64,000 nt of DNA from Prochlorococcus sp. AG-402-N17 (GCA_003216455.1 QCIV01000001.1:151862-215861); one strand, 5' to 3'. Shown: positions 41,043 through 50,686, counted from the stretch's first letter. Notes: generated by a model not told the origin, from the letters alone. Program-made: numbers and translations.

Positions 41043-42029
41043 TTAGGCTTTGACTGGTTCTTGAATGATTCCGCTTGGAACTTCAGTAAACATAATTGAT
41101 GATAAATACCTCTCTGCTAAATCAGGTAGAACAACTACAATTGTCTTCCCAGCATATTCATCTTGTTCAGCTAATCTAACAGCAGCAGCAGCGGCAGCCC
41201 CACAAGATATTCCTACTAATAGACCTTCCTCTTTAGCTAACCTAAGAGCCATCTCAATTGATTCGTCATTTGTTACTTGTTCGACCTTATCAACAATTGA
41301 TAAGTCAAGGTTCTTAGGAATAAATCCTGCTCCAATTCCTTGGATTTTATGTGGTCCGGATTTAACCTCTTCTCCATTCATTGTCTGTGTAATAACAGGA
41401 CTGTGTGATGGTTCTACAGCTACAGAAGTAATATTCTTGCCCTTCTCTTGCTTAATGTATCTTGAAACTCCTGTAATTGTACCGCCAGTTCCAACCCCTG
41501 CAACTAGGACATCAATTTCACCATCGCAATCATCCCAGATTTCTGGTCCAGTAGTTTTGTAATGAATTTCAGGGTTTGCTGGATTATCAAATTGACCAGG
41601 CATGAAATATTGAGAAGGATTACTTTCTGCAATTTCTTTAGCCTTAGCTATTGCTCCAGGCATACCTTTAGATGCCTCTGTTAAAACAATTTCAGCACCC
41701 AACACTGCCATAACCCTTCTTCTTTCAATTGACATGGATTCTGGCATTGTAAGGATCAGTTTATAACCTCTTGCTGAAGCAGTAAAAGCTAGAGCAATGC
41801 CTGTATTTCCAGAAGTTGGCTCAACAATAGTTTTGTCTTTTGTAAGTTTCCCACTTTTCTCGGCATCCCAGATCATGTTTGCGCCGATCCTACATTTGAC
41901 ACTATAAGCAGGGTTTCTACCTTCAATTTTTGCAAGTACTGTAGCTTTTGCGTTTTTAGTAACTGATTTTAATTTTACTAATGGAGTGTTTCCAATAGCA
42001 AAACTGTTGTCCTCATAAATTTTTGCCAT
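41043..42029 (-). CDS. cysK: Cysteine synthase A (O-acetylserine sulfhydrylase)
   Basis: A 328-residue PLP enzyme: PLP Lys in [20 protein letters not shown], substrate loop [20 protein letters not shown], the phosphate-binding [16 protein letters not shown] and [19 protein letters not shown]. It condenses O-acetylserine with sulfide to cysteine. Converges closely with queA (two bases between). The next genes on the same strand (two CGS-like enzymes) use cysteine for methionine synthesis. Confidence 0.95.
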   Translation of the reverse strand: MAKIYEDNSFAIGNTPLVKLKSVTKNAKATVLAKIEGRNPAYSVKCRIGANMIWDAEKSGKLTKDKTIVEPTSGNTGIALAFTASARGYKLILTMPESMSIERRRVMAVLGAEIVLTEASKGMPGAIAKAKEIAESNPSQYFMPGQFDNPANPEIHYKTTGPEIWDDCDGEIDVLVAGVGTGGTITGVSRYIKQEKGKNITSVAVEPSHSPVITQTMNGEEVKSGPHKIQGIGAGFIPKNLDLSIVDKVEQVTNDESIEMALRLAKEEGLLVGISCGAAAAAAVRLAEQDEYAGKTIVVVLPDLAERYLSSIMFTEVPSGIIQEPVKA

Positions 42030-42111
42030 TTATATTAAGAAAATATATATTAATACTAACTATTATTCAGAAAAAGAGTATATAAGTTTCTATACGGTAA
42101 ATACTAGGAAT

Positions 42112-43581
42112 TTAGAAATTATTTAGTGCTTCAGAAAAGGTTTTCCATAATTGATCTTGGTCTTCTAATCCAACTGATACTCTAATAAGGTGCGAGGGTA
42201 TACCAAAACTTTCAGCCCAATCCAACTCGTCATAATGAGCTAGTAAAACATAAGGACAAACTAGAGTAAATTTTGTACCTAAACTAGGTCCTTTAGATAC
42301 TTTAAGAGAATCATAAAATTTTTTAGCTTTGTTCAATCCTCCATTTAATTCAAACGATAATAAGCAGCCGTATCCCCCATTGGAAGTAAGTAAAGAATTA
42401 AAATTTGGACAATTTTCAGGATGGAAAATATTTTTAATCTCGCTATGAGTCTCTAATCTTTTTTTTAATTCTAAACATGCTTTATTTTGTTCAAAAACTC
42501 TTTGATTTACATCTCTACTAACTTTCTCTAGATAAACTATATCTCCATCGGAAAGTATTGGAATATTAATCTCATTTAATGCATTTCTAAACTGATCAAT
42601 CCATTTGCTTTTTGGATTTAGTATTAATGATCCGGCAAGAATATCACCACTACCTGAAAAAATTTTTGTAAGTGAAGTAAAAACTATATCTGCATGTTCT
42701 ATGGAATTTATATTTAAATTCGAACCAATTGTATCGTCAACAATTAACGGAATATTTAGCTTTTTTGCAATTTTTGAAATTTTTTTAATGTTTACACATT
42801 TGAGCATTGGATTACTTGGAAGTTCAATAATTAATGCTGATGGATTTATTCTTTTGATTTCTAATTCAATATCAGCGCAACTTTCTTCTGTAATTAACTT
42901 TGCTCCGTGAAAGATTTTCATTGGTAATTTAAGTACATCTACATATGGAAAACCAACTTGGAGTGTTGGTTTAGCTGGAAATAATTTATATATGATTTCT
43001 AGTGATGTATGCAATGCAGACATTCCAGATGAAGTTAAGTGAATATCATTAGAGTCAATTTTTGTAGATTTAGAAATTCTATTTTTTATTCTTTGAGAAC
43101 ATTCATTTACGTAAGATTTTGGAGGGCAATCTTCAAGACCTAGTTCTATAGCGGCAGCTCTTGAAGATAGACCAAGACCAGTATGTTGCCAAAAATATTT
43201 TGCATAAATACTTCCTTCTTTTTCAGTTATTAAGAAAGCTAAATTATTTCTTTTTTCTATTAACGAGAATTGTCCAGAAGTATTTCTATCAATGTATTTT
43301 TTAGCTTTAAAAGCTATGCTTTCATTCGGATATGGCCAGATACTTTTATTGTTGTAGTAATTTTGCTCTTTTACTTTTTCGCATAATCTTTTAACTATGG
43401 GGTTTAGCCCGAATCGTGGGTAAATGGACTTCAATAAATTTATGCATTCTTGATCTTTTTCCTCGTAATTTATTACATCATTCCAAGTTGGTAATGCTAC
43501 AGAAACGGCATGAATACTATCAGGAATTGCATATCCCAACTCTAAATTTTTCCATATAGGTTTTTTAAGTAAATCTCTCAA
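42112..43581 (-). CDS. Cystathionine gamma-synthase-like enzyme, long (fungal-type) form
   Basis: A 489-residue PLP protein of the Cys/Met-metabolism family. The C-terminal two thirds carry LTSSGMSALHTSLEIIYKLF, LIVDDTIGSNLNINSIEHAD (Asp for the pyridine N) and FTSLTKIFSGSGDILAGSLI with the Schiff-base Lys. The N-terminal ~110 residues (SIHAVSVALPTWNDVINYEE, IYPRFGLNPIVKRL) are an extension that I recall from fungal cystathionine gamma-synthases (STR2/MET7 type). It could condense activated homoserine with cysteine. It starts three bases from the end of the shorter paralogue. Confidence 0.8.
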   Translation of the reverse strand: MRDLLKKPIWKNLELGYAIPDSIHAVSVALPTWNDVINYEEKDQECINLLKSIYPRFGLNPIVKRLCEKVKEQNYYNNKSIWPYPNESIAFKAKKYIDRNTSGQFSLIEKRNNLAFLITEKEGSIYAKYFWQHTGLGLSSRAAAIELGLEDCPPKSYVNECSQRIKNRISKSTKIDSNDIHLTSSGMSALHTSLEIIYKLFPAKPTLQVGFPYVDVLKLPMKIFHGAKLITEESCADIELEIKRINPSALIIELPSNPMLKCVNIKKISKIAKKLNIPLIVDDTIGSNLNINSIEHADIVFTSLTKIFSGSGDILAGSLILNPKSKWIDQFRNALNEINIPILSDGDIVYLEKVSRDVNQRVFEQNKACLELKKRLETHSEIKNIFHPENCPNFNSLLTSNGGYGCLLSFELNGGLNKAKKFYDSLKVSKGPSLGTKFTLVCPYVLLAHYDELDWAESFGIPSHLIRVSVGLEDQDQLWKTFSEALNNF

Positions 43582-43584
43582 TTT

Positions 43585-44748
43585 TCAGAATTTATTTAAA
43601 GCAAATAAAATGTCCGAGATTAAATCGTTTGTATCTTCACATCCAATTGATAATCTGACAAGAGCATCATCTATCCCTAGTAGATTTTTTGTTTTGTCAT
43701 CAACAGAAGCATGAGTCATCGTTGCAGGGTGACAAATTAAACTTTCAACTCCTCCAAGGCTTTCTGCTAGAGAGAAATATTTGAGAGATTTGCAAAATTT
43801 AAAAGTATCCTCTTTATTTAAATTTAATTTTAGGGTGATCATTGAACCTCCAGATTTCATTTGCGATTTTGCTAAGTTAAATTGTGGATGTTCTTGATTA
43901 AAAGGGTAAATAACTTTACTAATAATTTTATGATTACCTAATTCTTCAGAAATAAATTCTGCACTTTTAGTTTGCTGTTCGATTCTTAAAGGAAGAGTTT
44001 TTACTCCTCTCGTAATGAGCCAACTATCAAAAGGAGATGGTTGAAGCCCGAGAGCTTTTTGAGAGAAAAGCATCTTACTATTCCATACCTCATTATTTGT
44101 CAGTACTGCTCCGCCAAGTGCGTCACTATGTCCATTAATGAATTTTGTGGTGCTTACAACCGATAGTGTTGCACCAAGGTCCAATGGTTTTTGAATAAGC
44201 GCTGTAGAAAATGTGTTGTCTACAACTACTGGTATTTCGAGTTTATTCGCTTCATCACAAATCGCCTTAATATCAAGTACCTTCAAAAGTGGATTAGTTG
44301 GACTTTCTAGCCATATCAAGGTTGGCTCGAAGTTTGAAATCTTTTTGATATTATTTTCGTTTGTAAAATCTGTGTATAAAACTTCTAGTCCAAATTTCTT
44401 GAAAACTTTTTCGAACATCCTCACTGTACAACCATAGAGATTTGACTCGCAGAGTATCTTGTCACCTGATTTTAGTGTTGATGAAATTGCAGTTACCGCG
44501 CTAATTCCAGATCCAAAAACTGTACAGTATTTAGAATCTTCTATTGATTTAAGGATGTTTTCTAGAATTCTAAAGTTTGGATTGCCTGATCTGGTGTAGT
44601 CGAAATTATCTTTATTTCCATGCTTGAAAGTAGATGTAGAAAATATAGGAGGCATAACGCATCCAGTGTCTTCTGCAAATGTTTCCCCATGGTGAATAGA
44701 TAGGGTCTTAAAACCTGGCTTTTTGATATTATTTTCCTTATTTCCCAT
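43585..44748 (-). CDS. metB: Cystathionine gamma-synthase / gamma-lyase family enzyme
   Basis: A 387-residue classical member: KTLSIHHGETFAEDTGCVMP, STFKHGNKDNFDYTRSGNPN, FGSGISAVTAISSTLKSGDK, VVDNTFSTALIQKPLDLGAT and VSTTKFINGHSDALGGAVLT with the PLP Lys. The family includes CGS, gamma-lyase and sulfhydrylases that differ by few residues, so the reaction direction is unsettled. Next to a second, longer CGS-like gene and cysK; an operon for transsulfuration is likely (inference). A terminator separates it from rpsD upstream. Confidence 0.87.
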   Translation of the reverse strand: MGNKENNIKKPGFKTLSIHHGETFAEDTGCVMPPIFSTSTFKHGNKDNFDYTRSGNPNFRILENILKSIEDSKYCTVFGSGISAVTAISSTLKSGDKILCESNLYGCTVRMFEKVFKKFGLEVLYTDFTNENNIKKISNFEPTLIWLESPTNPLLKVLDIKAICDEANKLEIPVVVDNTFSTALIQKPLDLGATLSVVSTTKFINGHSDALGGAVLTNNEVWNSKMLFSQKALGLQPSPFDSWLITRGVKTLPLRIEQQTKSAEFISEELGNHKIISKVIYPFNQEHPQFNLAKSQMKSGGSMITLKLNLNKEDTFKFCKSLKYFSLAESLGGVESLICHPATMTHASVDDKTKNLLGIDDALVRLSIGCEDTNDLISDILFALNKF

Positions 44749-44774
44749 TATTTTTAAAAATAAGAATTAAATTA

Positions 44775-44800
44775 AATCTCTCTTTTTTAAAAGAGAGATT
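44775..44800 (-). terminator. Rho-independent-like terminator after rpsD
   Basis: AATCTCTCTTTT-tt-AAAAGAGAGATT is a perfect 12-base inverted repeat. It lies 23 bases past the rpsD stop and before the metB-like start. On the minus strand it continues with TTTAATTTAATT. Confidence 0.75.
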
Positions 44801-44823
44801 TCATAATCCAAAGAAAAGTAGTA

Positions 44824-45432
44824 TTAAACTTTTCTTGAATAATATTCAACAACTAGTAGTTCGTTTATTTCAAGAGCCACCCACTCTCTATCGCATTTTC
44901 CATTTATTTTTCCCGTTAATTTAGGTTTGTCTAAATCAAGATGAGGTGGGACATTTGCTAAACCAGGGAATTCTATATTACCTTCTACAAGTTTTTTGCT
45001 TGCTTTGTTTTCTTTAATTCCGATTACATCGCCTGACTTGCATTGATAACCAGCAATATCAAGAACCTTTCCATTAACGGTTACATGGCCATGATTTACT
45101 AATTGTCTTGAGCCTGGGATTGTACCTCCAAAACCTAATCTAAAACAAACATTATCAAGTCTGTTTTCTAAAAGTCTTAGTAGGTTAGTTCCTGTAGATC
45201 CTTCTTGAGCTCTAGCTTTTTTTACATAACGTACTAGTTGTTTTTCAGAAACTCCATAATTAAATCTAAGTTTCTGCTTTTCTTCTAGACGAATTGCATA
45301 TTCTGATCGCTTGCGACGGGCTTGGCCGTGCTGACCTGGAGGATTAGACTTCTTTGAAGCTTTCCTGGTGAGACCTGGTAGTTCTCCCAAGCGACGCGTA
45401 ACCCTTAATCTGGGGCCGCGGTATCTTGACAT
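44824..45432 (-). CDS. rpsD: 30S ribosomal protein S4
   Basis: A 202-residue S4: N-terminal basic segment ([20 protein letters not shown]), [20 protein letters not shown] and the S4 RNA-binding domain ([40 protein letters not shown]). It initiates assembly of the 30S body and autoregulates in some bacteria. Length typical. It has its own 95-base divergent promoter region shared with yidD. Confidence 0.97.
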   Translation of the reverse strand: MSRYRGPRLRVTRRLGELPGLTRKASKKSNPPGQHGQARRKRSEYAIRLEEKQKLRFNYGVSEKQLVRYVKKARAQEGSTGTNLLRLLENRLDNVCFRLGFGGTIPGSRQLVNHGHVTVNGKVLDIAGYQCKSGDVIGIKENKASKKLVEGNIEFPGLANVPPHLDLDKPKLTGKINGKCDREWVALEINELLVVEYYSRKV

Positions 45433-45527
45433 AATTTTAAATTAAATAGAAATTTGCAATAAATTGGATAATTGATTAAATTCAATTAAACTAATTACTA
45501 CTCGAAATAATATTTTACATCATCAAA

Positions 45528-45764
45528 GTGTTCAAAACTATTAATAAATCAATTACTTCTATACTTCTTTTTATGATTTCTTTTTATCAAAAGTGGTTTT
45601 CACCTTTTTTCGGACCAAGATGCAGATTTATTCCAAGTTGCAGCTCTTATGGATATGAGGCAATTACTAGACATGGTCCTTGGAAGGGAGGGTGGTTAAC
45701 TTTAAGGAGATTAAGCAGATGTCATCCTTTAACTCCCTGTGGATGTGACCCTGTGCCTGACTAA
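45528..45764 (+). CDS. yidD: Membrane protein insertion efficiency factor YidD
   Basis: A 78-residue protein with a GTG start. Pattern: ISFYQKWFSPFFGPRCRFIP, SCSSYGYEAITRHGPWKGGW, LTLRRLSRCHPLTPCGCDPV. Amphipathic N-terminus and Cys-rich middle are typical YidD (Haemolytic domain), which helps YidC insert inner-membrane proteins. The usual HPGGxDPVP end is here HPLTPCGCDPVP. Four bases before the next gene. Confidence 0.93.
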   Translation: MFKTINKSITSILLFMISFYQKWFSPFFGPRCRFIPSCSSYGYEAITRHGPWKGGWLTLRRLSRCHPLTPCGCDPVPD

Positions 45765-45768
45765 ATGA

Positions 45769-46071
45769 ATGAAAATATTTATTTTTGTAAGGCAGGGATG
45801 TTGCCTTTGTGATTCATTAAAAAACAAACTGGCAAAAATAAATCTTAATGAATTATTCCCTAATCTAGAGGAGCTTAAAGAAATTGATATAGATAGGGTC
45901 GATTTATATAAAGATAAATATAAAAAATATGATTATGAAGTACCGGTTATTGCTGTTGAAAGAATTAGGTCCGAGGAGATCATAGAATTGCCTCGCATTT
46001 CTCCAAGATTAAAAGATGATCAATTAAAGAATTGGTTTCAAAAAAATATTATTACCATTCTGGAGAAATAA
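45769..46071 (+). CDS. Glutaredoxin-like protein (DUF836 family)
   Basis: A 100-residue thioredoxin-fold protein: MKIFIFVRQGCCLCDSLKNK with CCLC at the redox position, then ELKEIDIDRVDLYKDKYKKY and the cis-Pro-like VPVIAVERIRSEEIIELPRI. Matches the DUF836/glutaredoxin-like family that often accompanies yidD or murE in cyanobacteria. Substrate unknown. Short spacing (4 and 9 bases) to both neighbours indicates co-transcription with murE. Confidence 0.85.
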   Translation: MKIFIFVRQGCCLCDSLKNKLAKINLNELFPNLEELKEIDIDRVDLYKDKYKKYDYEVPVIAVERIRSEEIIELPRISPRLKDDQLKNWFQKNIITILEK

Positions 46072-46080
46072 TTTTTTTAT

Positions 46081-47625
46081 ATGAGATCTATAAAATTATT
46101 TAAACTTTTAGATTTGGTAGGAATTATTCCTTCATCAAATCTTATCGATCAAGAAATCAATAATATTTCTTTTAACTCTAAAGAAGTACAAAAAGGAACT
46201 TTATTTTTAGGAATGCCTGGTTTAAATGTTGATGGAGGAAAATTTTGTATTGAGGCAATTGAAAATGGCGCAGAGGCCGCCATTATTGGCCCTGCTGCAA
46301 AACAGAAAATTGGATCTATTGATCGAGAAAGGATTTTGGTTATAGATGATAATTTAGATTATATTTTTGGTCAAATAGTCGCTGAGTTTTGGAATAGGCC
46401 TTCAAGAAAACTTAAACTTATTGGTGTTACGGGTACAAATGGAAAAACGACGATTACTTTTTTATTGGAATATCTTTTAAAAAAATTAGGAAAAAAAACT
46501 GCATTATTTGGGACCTTATTCAATAGATGGCCTGGCTACTCTGAAGTTGCTTCTCATACAACTGATTTCGCTGATAAACTTCAAAAGAAATTAAATGCTG
46601 CTGTTGAGGCAGAATCTGAATTCGCGATATTGGAGGTAAGCTCACATTCTATTGCTCAAAACAGGATATCAGGCTGCGAATTTGAGGCGGCTATTTTTAC
46701 TAATTTAACTCAAGATCATCTTGATTATCACTCAGATATGGAATCTTATTTTCAAACAAAGAGAAAATTATTTTTCCCACCTTACTTAATAGAAAAGGAT
46801 GGTATTTCTATATTAAATCACGATGACCCTTGGATATCTAAATTATCGTCTGATCTTGAAAAAGGATCTTCATTAGTCTCGACAAAGGTTACTGACAGTG
46901 AGTTTGAAAATGATGATTTTTTTTTCGTAACAGAAAAAAAATTTACTGAAAATGGCTCAACCTGCATTTTTCATACACCCAAGGAAAAAATTAAACTTTT
47001 TGTTCCACTTGTTGGTGAATTTAATTTAATGAATGCGATTCAAGCAATAACAATTTTGTATAAACTTAATTTCTCTTTAAAAGATTTATCAAAGTTAATA
47101 AAATCTTTTCCTGGCGCTCCTGGGCGAATGGAGAAAATAGAAATTGATAATGATGACGTTTCAAGATCACTCCCAACAGTAATTGTTGATTATGCCCACA
47201 CGCCTGATGGGTTAAAAAAAGTTTTGCAATCAATTAAAAAACTTTGTACGGGGAAACTCATAACTGTTTTTGGCTGTGGCGGAGATCGAGATTGTAGTAA
47301 AAGGCCTTTAATGGGATCAATAGCTGAAGAGTTTTCTGATCAACTTTTTATAACATCAGATAATCCAAGATCAGAAGAACCTCAAAAGATAGTAAATGAT
47401 ATTTTGATGGGTATTAAAAAAAGAGAAAAAATAATAATTGAGATTGATAGATTTAAAGCAATAAATGAATCTATTAAATTTGCCAATAAAGCAGATATTG
47501 TTTTAATTGCAGGAAAAGGACATGAAGACTACCAAATTCTCAATGATAAAATTATTAATTTTGATGATAGAAAAATAGCTTATAAATTATTAAAAGAAAA
47601 AAGTAATCTCAATAAAATTTTCTAA
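46081..47625 (+). CDS. murE: UDP-N-acetylmuramoyl-tripeptide synthetase MurE
   Basis: A 514-residue Mur ligase: Walker-type GVTGTNGKTTITFLLEYLLK, DHLDYHSDMESYFQTKRKLF, FNLMNAIQAI, DYAHTPDGLKKVLQSI and the C-terminal FGCGGDRDCSKRPLMGSIAE followed by TSDNPRSEEP. DNPR near the end binds meso-diaminopimelate, so it adds mDAP to UDP-MurNAc-L-Ala-D-Glu. Length standard for MurE. Follows yidD and the glutaredoxin-like gene closely. Confidence 0.96.
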   Translation: MRSIKLFKLLDLVGIIPSSNLIDQEINNISFNSKEVQKGTLFLGMPGLNVDGGKFCIEAIENGAEAAIIGPAAKQKIGSIDRERILVIDDNLDYIFGQIVAEFWNRPSRKLKLIGVTGTNGKTTITFLLEYLLKKLGKKTALFGTLFNRWPGYSEVASHTTDFADKLQKKLNAAVEAESEFAILEVSSHSIAQNRISGCEFEAAIFTNLTQDHLDYHSDMESYFQTKRKLFFPPYLIEKDGISILNHDDPWISKLSSDLEKGSSLVSTKVTDSEFENDDFFFVTEKKFTENGSTCIFHTPKEKIKLFVPLVGEFNLMNAIQAITILYKLNFSLKDLSKLIKSFPGAPGRMEKIEIDNDDVSRSLPTVIVDYAHTPDGLKKVLQSIKKLCTGKLITVFGCGGDRDCSKRPLMGSIAEEFSDQLFITSDNPRSEEPQKIVNDILMGIKKREKIIIEIDRFKAINESIKFANKADIVLIAGKGHEDYQILNDKIINFDDRKIAYKLLKEKSNLNKIF

Positions 47626-47696
47626 TCAAATAAGAAAGATCTTTACGCAAATCACAAGAAAAGTTTCTTAGAATCAATGGAGTTATTTTTGATAAA

Positions 47697-48401
47697 ATGA
47701 AAGGCTTAGCCTTAGTTGTAGGCGCAGGTGGAATTGGAACGCAAATAGCTAAAGATCTGAGTGAAAGTGAAAAAGATTTAGATGTTGTTTTGTGTGGAAG
47801 AAAAAGTGAATTTAATTCTTTTTGGGAATTAGATATAGAGGATTCGCAATCCCTTTTGCAGTTTAAAAATAAAATATCAAATCATTCTTCAAAATTAAGA
47901 TTAGTCATTAACGCTACAGGGAGACTTCATAGTGATTCTCTTCAACCAGAAAAAAGATTACAACATCTTGATAAAAAAAATATGATTGAAAGTTTTTCAA
48001 TAAATGCCTTTTCTCCTATTTTATTAGCTAAAACTATTGAAGAATTCATACCAAAAGATCTTGATTTTAATTTTGCAAGTATAAGTGCAAGAGTGGGAAG
48101 CATTGGAGATAATCAAACTGGAGGTTGGTATTCATATAGAGCTGCAAAATCTGCCCAAAATCAGTTTTTTAAATCTTTAAGTATTGAGTGGGGTAGACGT
48201 TTCCCAAAGGCTACTATCACATTGCTTCATCCAGGAACAGTAGATACTGATTTATCTAGACCTTTTCATAAATTTATTCCAGAACATAAATTATTTAGTA
48301 AAGAAAAATCCTCCCAATTCTTGATCAATATTATTAAAAATCAAACTCCAGAATCTACAGGAAAATTTATTGCATGGGACAACTCGGAGATACCTTGGTA
48401 A
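47697..48401 (+). CDS. Short-chain dehydrogenase/reductase
   Basis: A 234-residue Rossmann protein: VVGAGGIGTQIAKDLSESEK (a modified glycine motif), DIEDSQSLLQF, INATGRLHSDSLQPEKRLQH (NxxG region), FASISARVGSIGDNQTGGWY and SYRAAKSAQNQFFKSLSIEW (catalytic YxxxK), LHPGTVDTDLSRPF. It is a C-factor-like SDR; substrate unknown. Standalone with a 71-base gap to murE. Confidence 0.82.
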   Translation: MKGLALVVGAGGIGTQIAKDLSESEKDLDVVLCGRKSEFNSFWELDIEDSQSLLQFKNKISNHSSKLRLVINATGRLHSDSLQPEKRLQHLDKKNMIESFSINAFSPILLAKTIEEFIPKDLDFNFASISARVGSIGDNQTGGWYSYRAAKSAQNQFFKSLSIEWGRRFPKATITLLHPGTVDTDLSRPFHKFIPEHKLFSKEKSSQFLINIIKNQTPESTGKFIAWDNSEIPW

Positions 48402-48429
48402 ACTAAATTTTTTTTATATCAATAGATCT

Positions 48430-49605
48430 TTAAGTCAATATTTTTTTTATTTCTCTAGCTAGTAAATCAATCTCAGCCTCTGTAGTCATTTGATGTACGC
48501 ATGCTCTAAACCATTTTGGATCTTCTAAAACTCTAATCCAAATTTTCTTTTCTCCCAGTTTATTTACAAATTTATCCTTATCTTTAATATTTTCGATATT
48601 AAAACTAACAATCCCATTTAAATATTTTTTTTCTAAAACTAATTCAACACCCTTTGATTGATTTAATTCATCCCAAAGTTTTCCACTTAATTTTTTGATA
48701 TTTTTGTTTTTTTCTTTTTCATGGCAGTCTTTATCCAAAAGATCTAAAGAATTGCGCAGCCCAGCAAGTAAAGGAATACAAGAGGTAGCTATTTCAAATT
48801 TCCTTGCATCATCATGAAAAAGATTATCTGAGGGCTCATAAATGCCTTGTTCTTTTTTTAATGATTTCCAACCAATTATTGTTGGATCTGTTTCATGAAT
48901 AAATTTATCTGAGACATAAATGGCTCCAAGTCCTTCTGGTCCACATGCCCATTTATGAGAAGTAATTGAATATAAATCAGAATAAAAAACTTCTTTTTCA
49001 ATATTTATGTGCCCAAAGGTTTGTGCACCATCAACAAGTAAATAAGAATCTTCTCGATTATTTTTTAATTCGATAGAAATTTGTTTTAAAGGAATTTTAT
49101 ATCCAAAGTTCCATAAGATATGAGAAATAATTAGGATCTTAGTCTTACTATTTAGATTTTTCAAAATCTCTAAAATTATATTTTCGTCGTTTAGATTTTT
49201 AATTTTTTGGATTGGCAAAATTTTGAATATTAATTTATTTCTTCTGCAAAACTCTCGACTTGCAGCCACTACTCCAGGATGTTCACAGTCACTTATTAAC
49301 AACTCTTCTCCCTCTTCTACTTTTATTCCCCAAAAGGGCAAAATCATACCGGAAGAGATATTTTCGGTACAAGCTACATTCTTTGAATTGACACCTAATT
49401 TTTGCGCGATAATTCTTTTTGTGGTCAATATTTCTTTGTAAATAAAAGGCCACATATCATTGGTAAATGGCCCTAAATCTTGGATAATTTCCCAAGTTTT
49501 AACTATTGCTTCTAAAGAAGATTTTGGTAATGGTCCTTGACCGCCATAGTTGAAATAATACTTATTTTTTAATGCGGGTATTTGATCTCTTAGATTGTTT
49601 CTCAT
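48430..49605 (-). CDS. Class V aminotransferase (cysteine-desulfurase-like)
   Basis: A 391-residue PLP enzyme of the NifS-like fold: YYFNYGGQGPLPKSSLEAIV, VACTENISSGMILPFWGIKV, ISDCEHPGVVAASREFCRRN, YLLVDGAQTFGHINIEKEVF (Asp for pyridine N) and YSITSHKWACGPEGLGAIYV with the PLP Lys. The active-site Cys loop of IscS/SufS is not evident (region RKFEIATSCIPLLAGLRNSL), so it may be an isopenicillin-epimerase/lyase-like member rather than a desulfurase. Upstream of arsM-like but on the same strand and separated by 36 bases. Confidence 0.78.
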   Translation of the reverse strand: MRNNLRDQIPALKNKYYFNYGGQGPLPKSSLEAIVKTWEIIQDLGPFTNDMWPFIYKEILTTKRIIAQKLGVNSKNVACTENISSGMILPFWGIKVEEGEELLISDCEHPGVVAASREFCRRNKLIFKILPIQKIKNLNDENIILEILKNLNSKTKILIISHILWNFGYKIPLKQISIELKNNREDSYLLVDGAQTFGHINIEKEVFYSDLYSITSHKWACGPEGLGAIYVSDKFIHETDPTIIGWKSLKKEQGIYEPSDNLFHDDARKFEIATSCIPLLAGLRNSLDLLDKDCHEKEKNKNIKKLSGKLWDELNQSKGVELVLEKKYLNGIVSFNIENIKDKDKFVNKLGEKKIWIRVLEDPKWFRACVHQMTTEAEIDLLAREIKKILT

Positions 49606-49641
49606 GGAAGTTTATATTATATTTTCAACTCTTGAATTTTT

Positions 49642-50436
49642 TTAAATATTGCCCACTAAAGTTACTGTTCTAAATTCAATATCCTCAATTACTTTCCAAG
49701 GTTCAGGACTCCTTTCTGCAAATTTTAAATTTTTAAATCCTAGTTCTTTAAAATCACTTATAAACTCTGGTTCATACCATGCTCCACTAATACATCCTGT
49801 CCATAAATCATGATCATTTTGCAATCTTAAAGGAACTTTTTTGTTAGAGACGATGTCGCTGATTGCAATTCTTCCATTATCGTTTAAAACTCTTTTTATG
49901 TTATTTAGAAGGTTATTTCTAGATTCTGGACTTACCAAGTTTAAAACGCAATTACTTAATATAATATCAACTGATTTATCTGCGATTAATGGATTTAAAT
50001 TTTTATCTAATTCATCAAGTTTTTCAATTAAACCTTCTAGAAATTCTGTATTGTTGAAACCTATATTTTTTGTAACTTCTTTAGAGGCTGATCTTGATAA
50101 AGAAAGCATATCAGGATTCTGATCAACTCCAATAACTTTCCCTTCTTTCCCAACAATTTGGGCACAAATGAAAGCATTTTTGCCGCTCCCACTTCCAAGG
50201 TCTAAGACTATATCATTTTTTTGAACATATTTTGTTGGATCACCACAGCCATAGTCTCTTTCTATAACCTCTTGAGGAATTGCTTCAAGTAAAACGGGAT
50301 TAAACCCAACTGGTGTACAAAGACAACTTTCTTTTTCTTGTGCTGCTGAGCCATATCTTTCTTGAATCGCATCTTTATGATCGAATTGATTAGGTGCTTT
50401 ATTCGATGTGTTTGTATTACAGCAACTTTCAGACAT
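49642..50436 (-). CDS. arsM: Arsenite S-adenosylmethyltransferase (ArsM-like)
   Basis: The ATG at 50436 (MSESCCNTNTSNKAPNQFDH) is chosen instead of 50532: the longer frame would run through the terminator of the upstream gene. 264 residues. SAM site: VLDLGSGSGKNAFICAQIVG, EGKVIGVDQNPDML. The three cysteines used by ArsM are recognisable: ESCLCTPVGF, LSNCVLNLVSPESRNNLLNN and HDLWTGCISGAWYEPEF. ArsM methylates arsenite to volatile or less toxic forms; high phosphate mimicry makes arsenic a hazard for marine picocyanobacteria. The substrate is inferred from the cysteine pattern. Confidence 0.82.
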   Translation of the reverse strand: MSESCCNTNTSNKAPNQFDHKDAIQERYGSAAQEKESCLCTPVGFNPVLLEAIPQEVIERDYGCGDPTKYVQKNDIVLDLGSGSGKNAFICAQIVGKEGKVIGVDQNPDMLSLSRSASKEVTKNIGFNNTEFLEGLIEKLDELDKNLNPLIADKSVDIILSNCVLNLVSPESRNNLLNNIKRVLNDNGRIAISDIVSNKKVPLRLQNDHDLWTGCISGAWYEPEFISDFKELGFKNLKFAERSPEPWKVIEDIEFRTVTLVGNI

Positions 50437-50471
50437 ATTTTTTAAAGGATTCTTGATAAATATAGCCAAAA

Positions 50472-50496
50472 AAAAGCCCCTGAAAAAGGGGCTTTT
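50472..50496 (-). terminator. Rho-independent terminator of the DUF4278 gene
   Basis: AAAAGCCCC-tgaaaaa-GGGGCTTTT, a perfect nine-base stem; on the minus strand it is followed by TTTTTTTT. It lies 16 bases after the DUF4278 stop and 36 bases before the arsM-like start, so it both ends the first gene and fixes the start of the second. Confidence 0.88.
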
Positions 50497-50512
50497 AATT
50501 TGTTTAATTAAA

Positions 50513-50686
50513 TTATTTAGTGTAATTAACACCTCTGTAATTTAATTCTGCTTTTTCATTACTTGAAGAAGCGTCATCCATTCTGTTGGTGTATACGTTT
50601 CTTCTGTAGGTAAGTTCAACAAGTTGCTTTTTAGCAGCTTCTTTGTTTTGAACGTAGTTTTTACCTCTGTAAGTTAAAGTAGTCAT
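50513..50686 (-). CDS. DUF4278-family protein with three YRG-type repeats
   Basis: 57 residues from the ATG at 50686 (MTTLTYRGKNYVQNKEAAKK). Upstream in-frame ATGs at 50710 and 50722 are possible (MERGMAVLSHRN), but the family begins at MTTLTYRG. Repeated core: LTYRGKNYVQN, LTYRRNVYTNR, LNYRGVNYTK. DUF4278 is a cyanobacterial family of unknown function. It has a strong promoter (TATAAT), a leader with two perfect stem-loops and a strong terminator, which points to a highly expressed, leader-controlled small protein. Confidence 0.8.
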   Translation of the reverse strand: MTTLTYRGKNYVQNKEAAKKQLVELTYRRNVYTNRMDDASSSNEKAELNYRGVNYTK

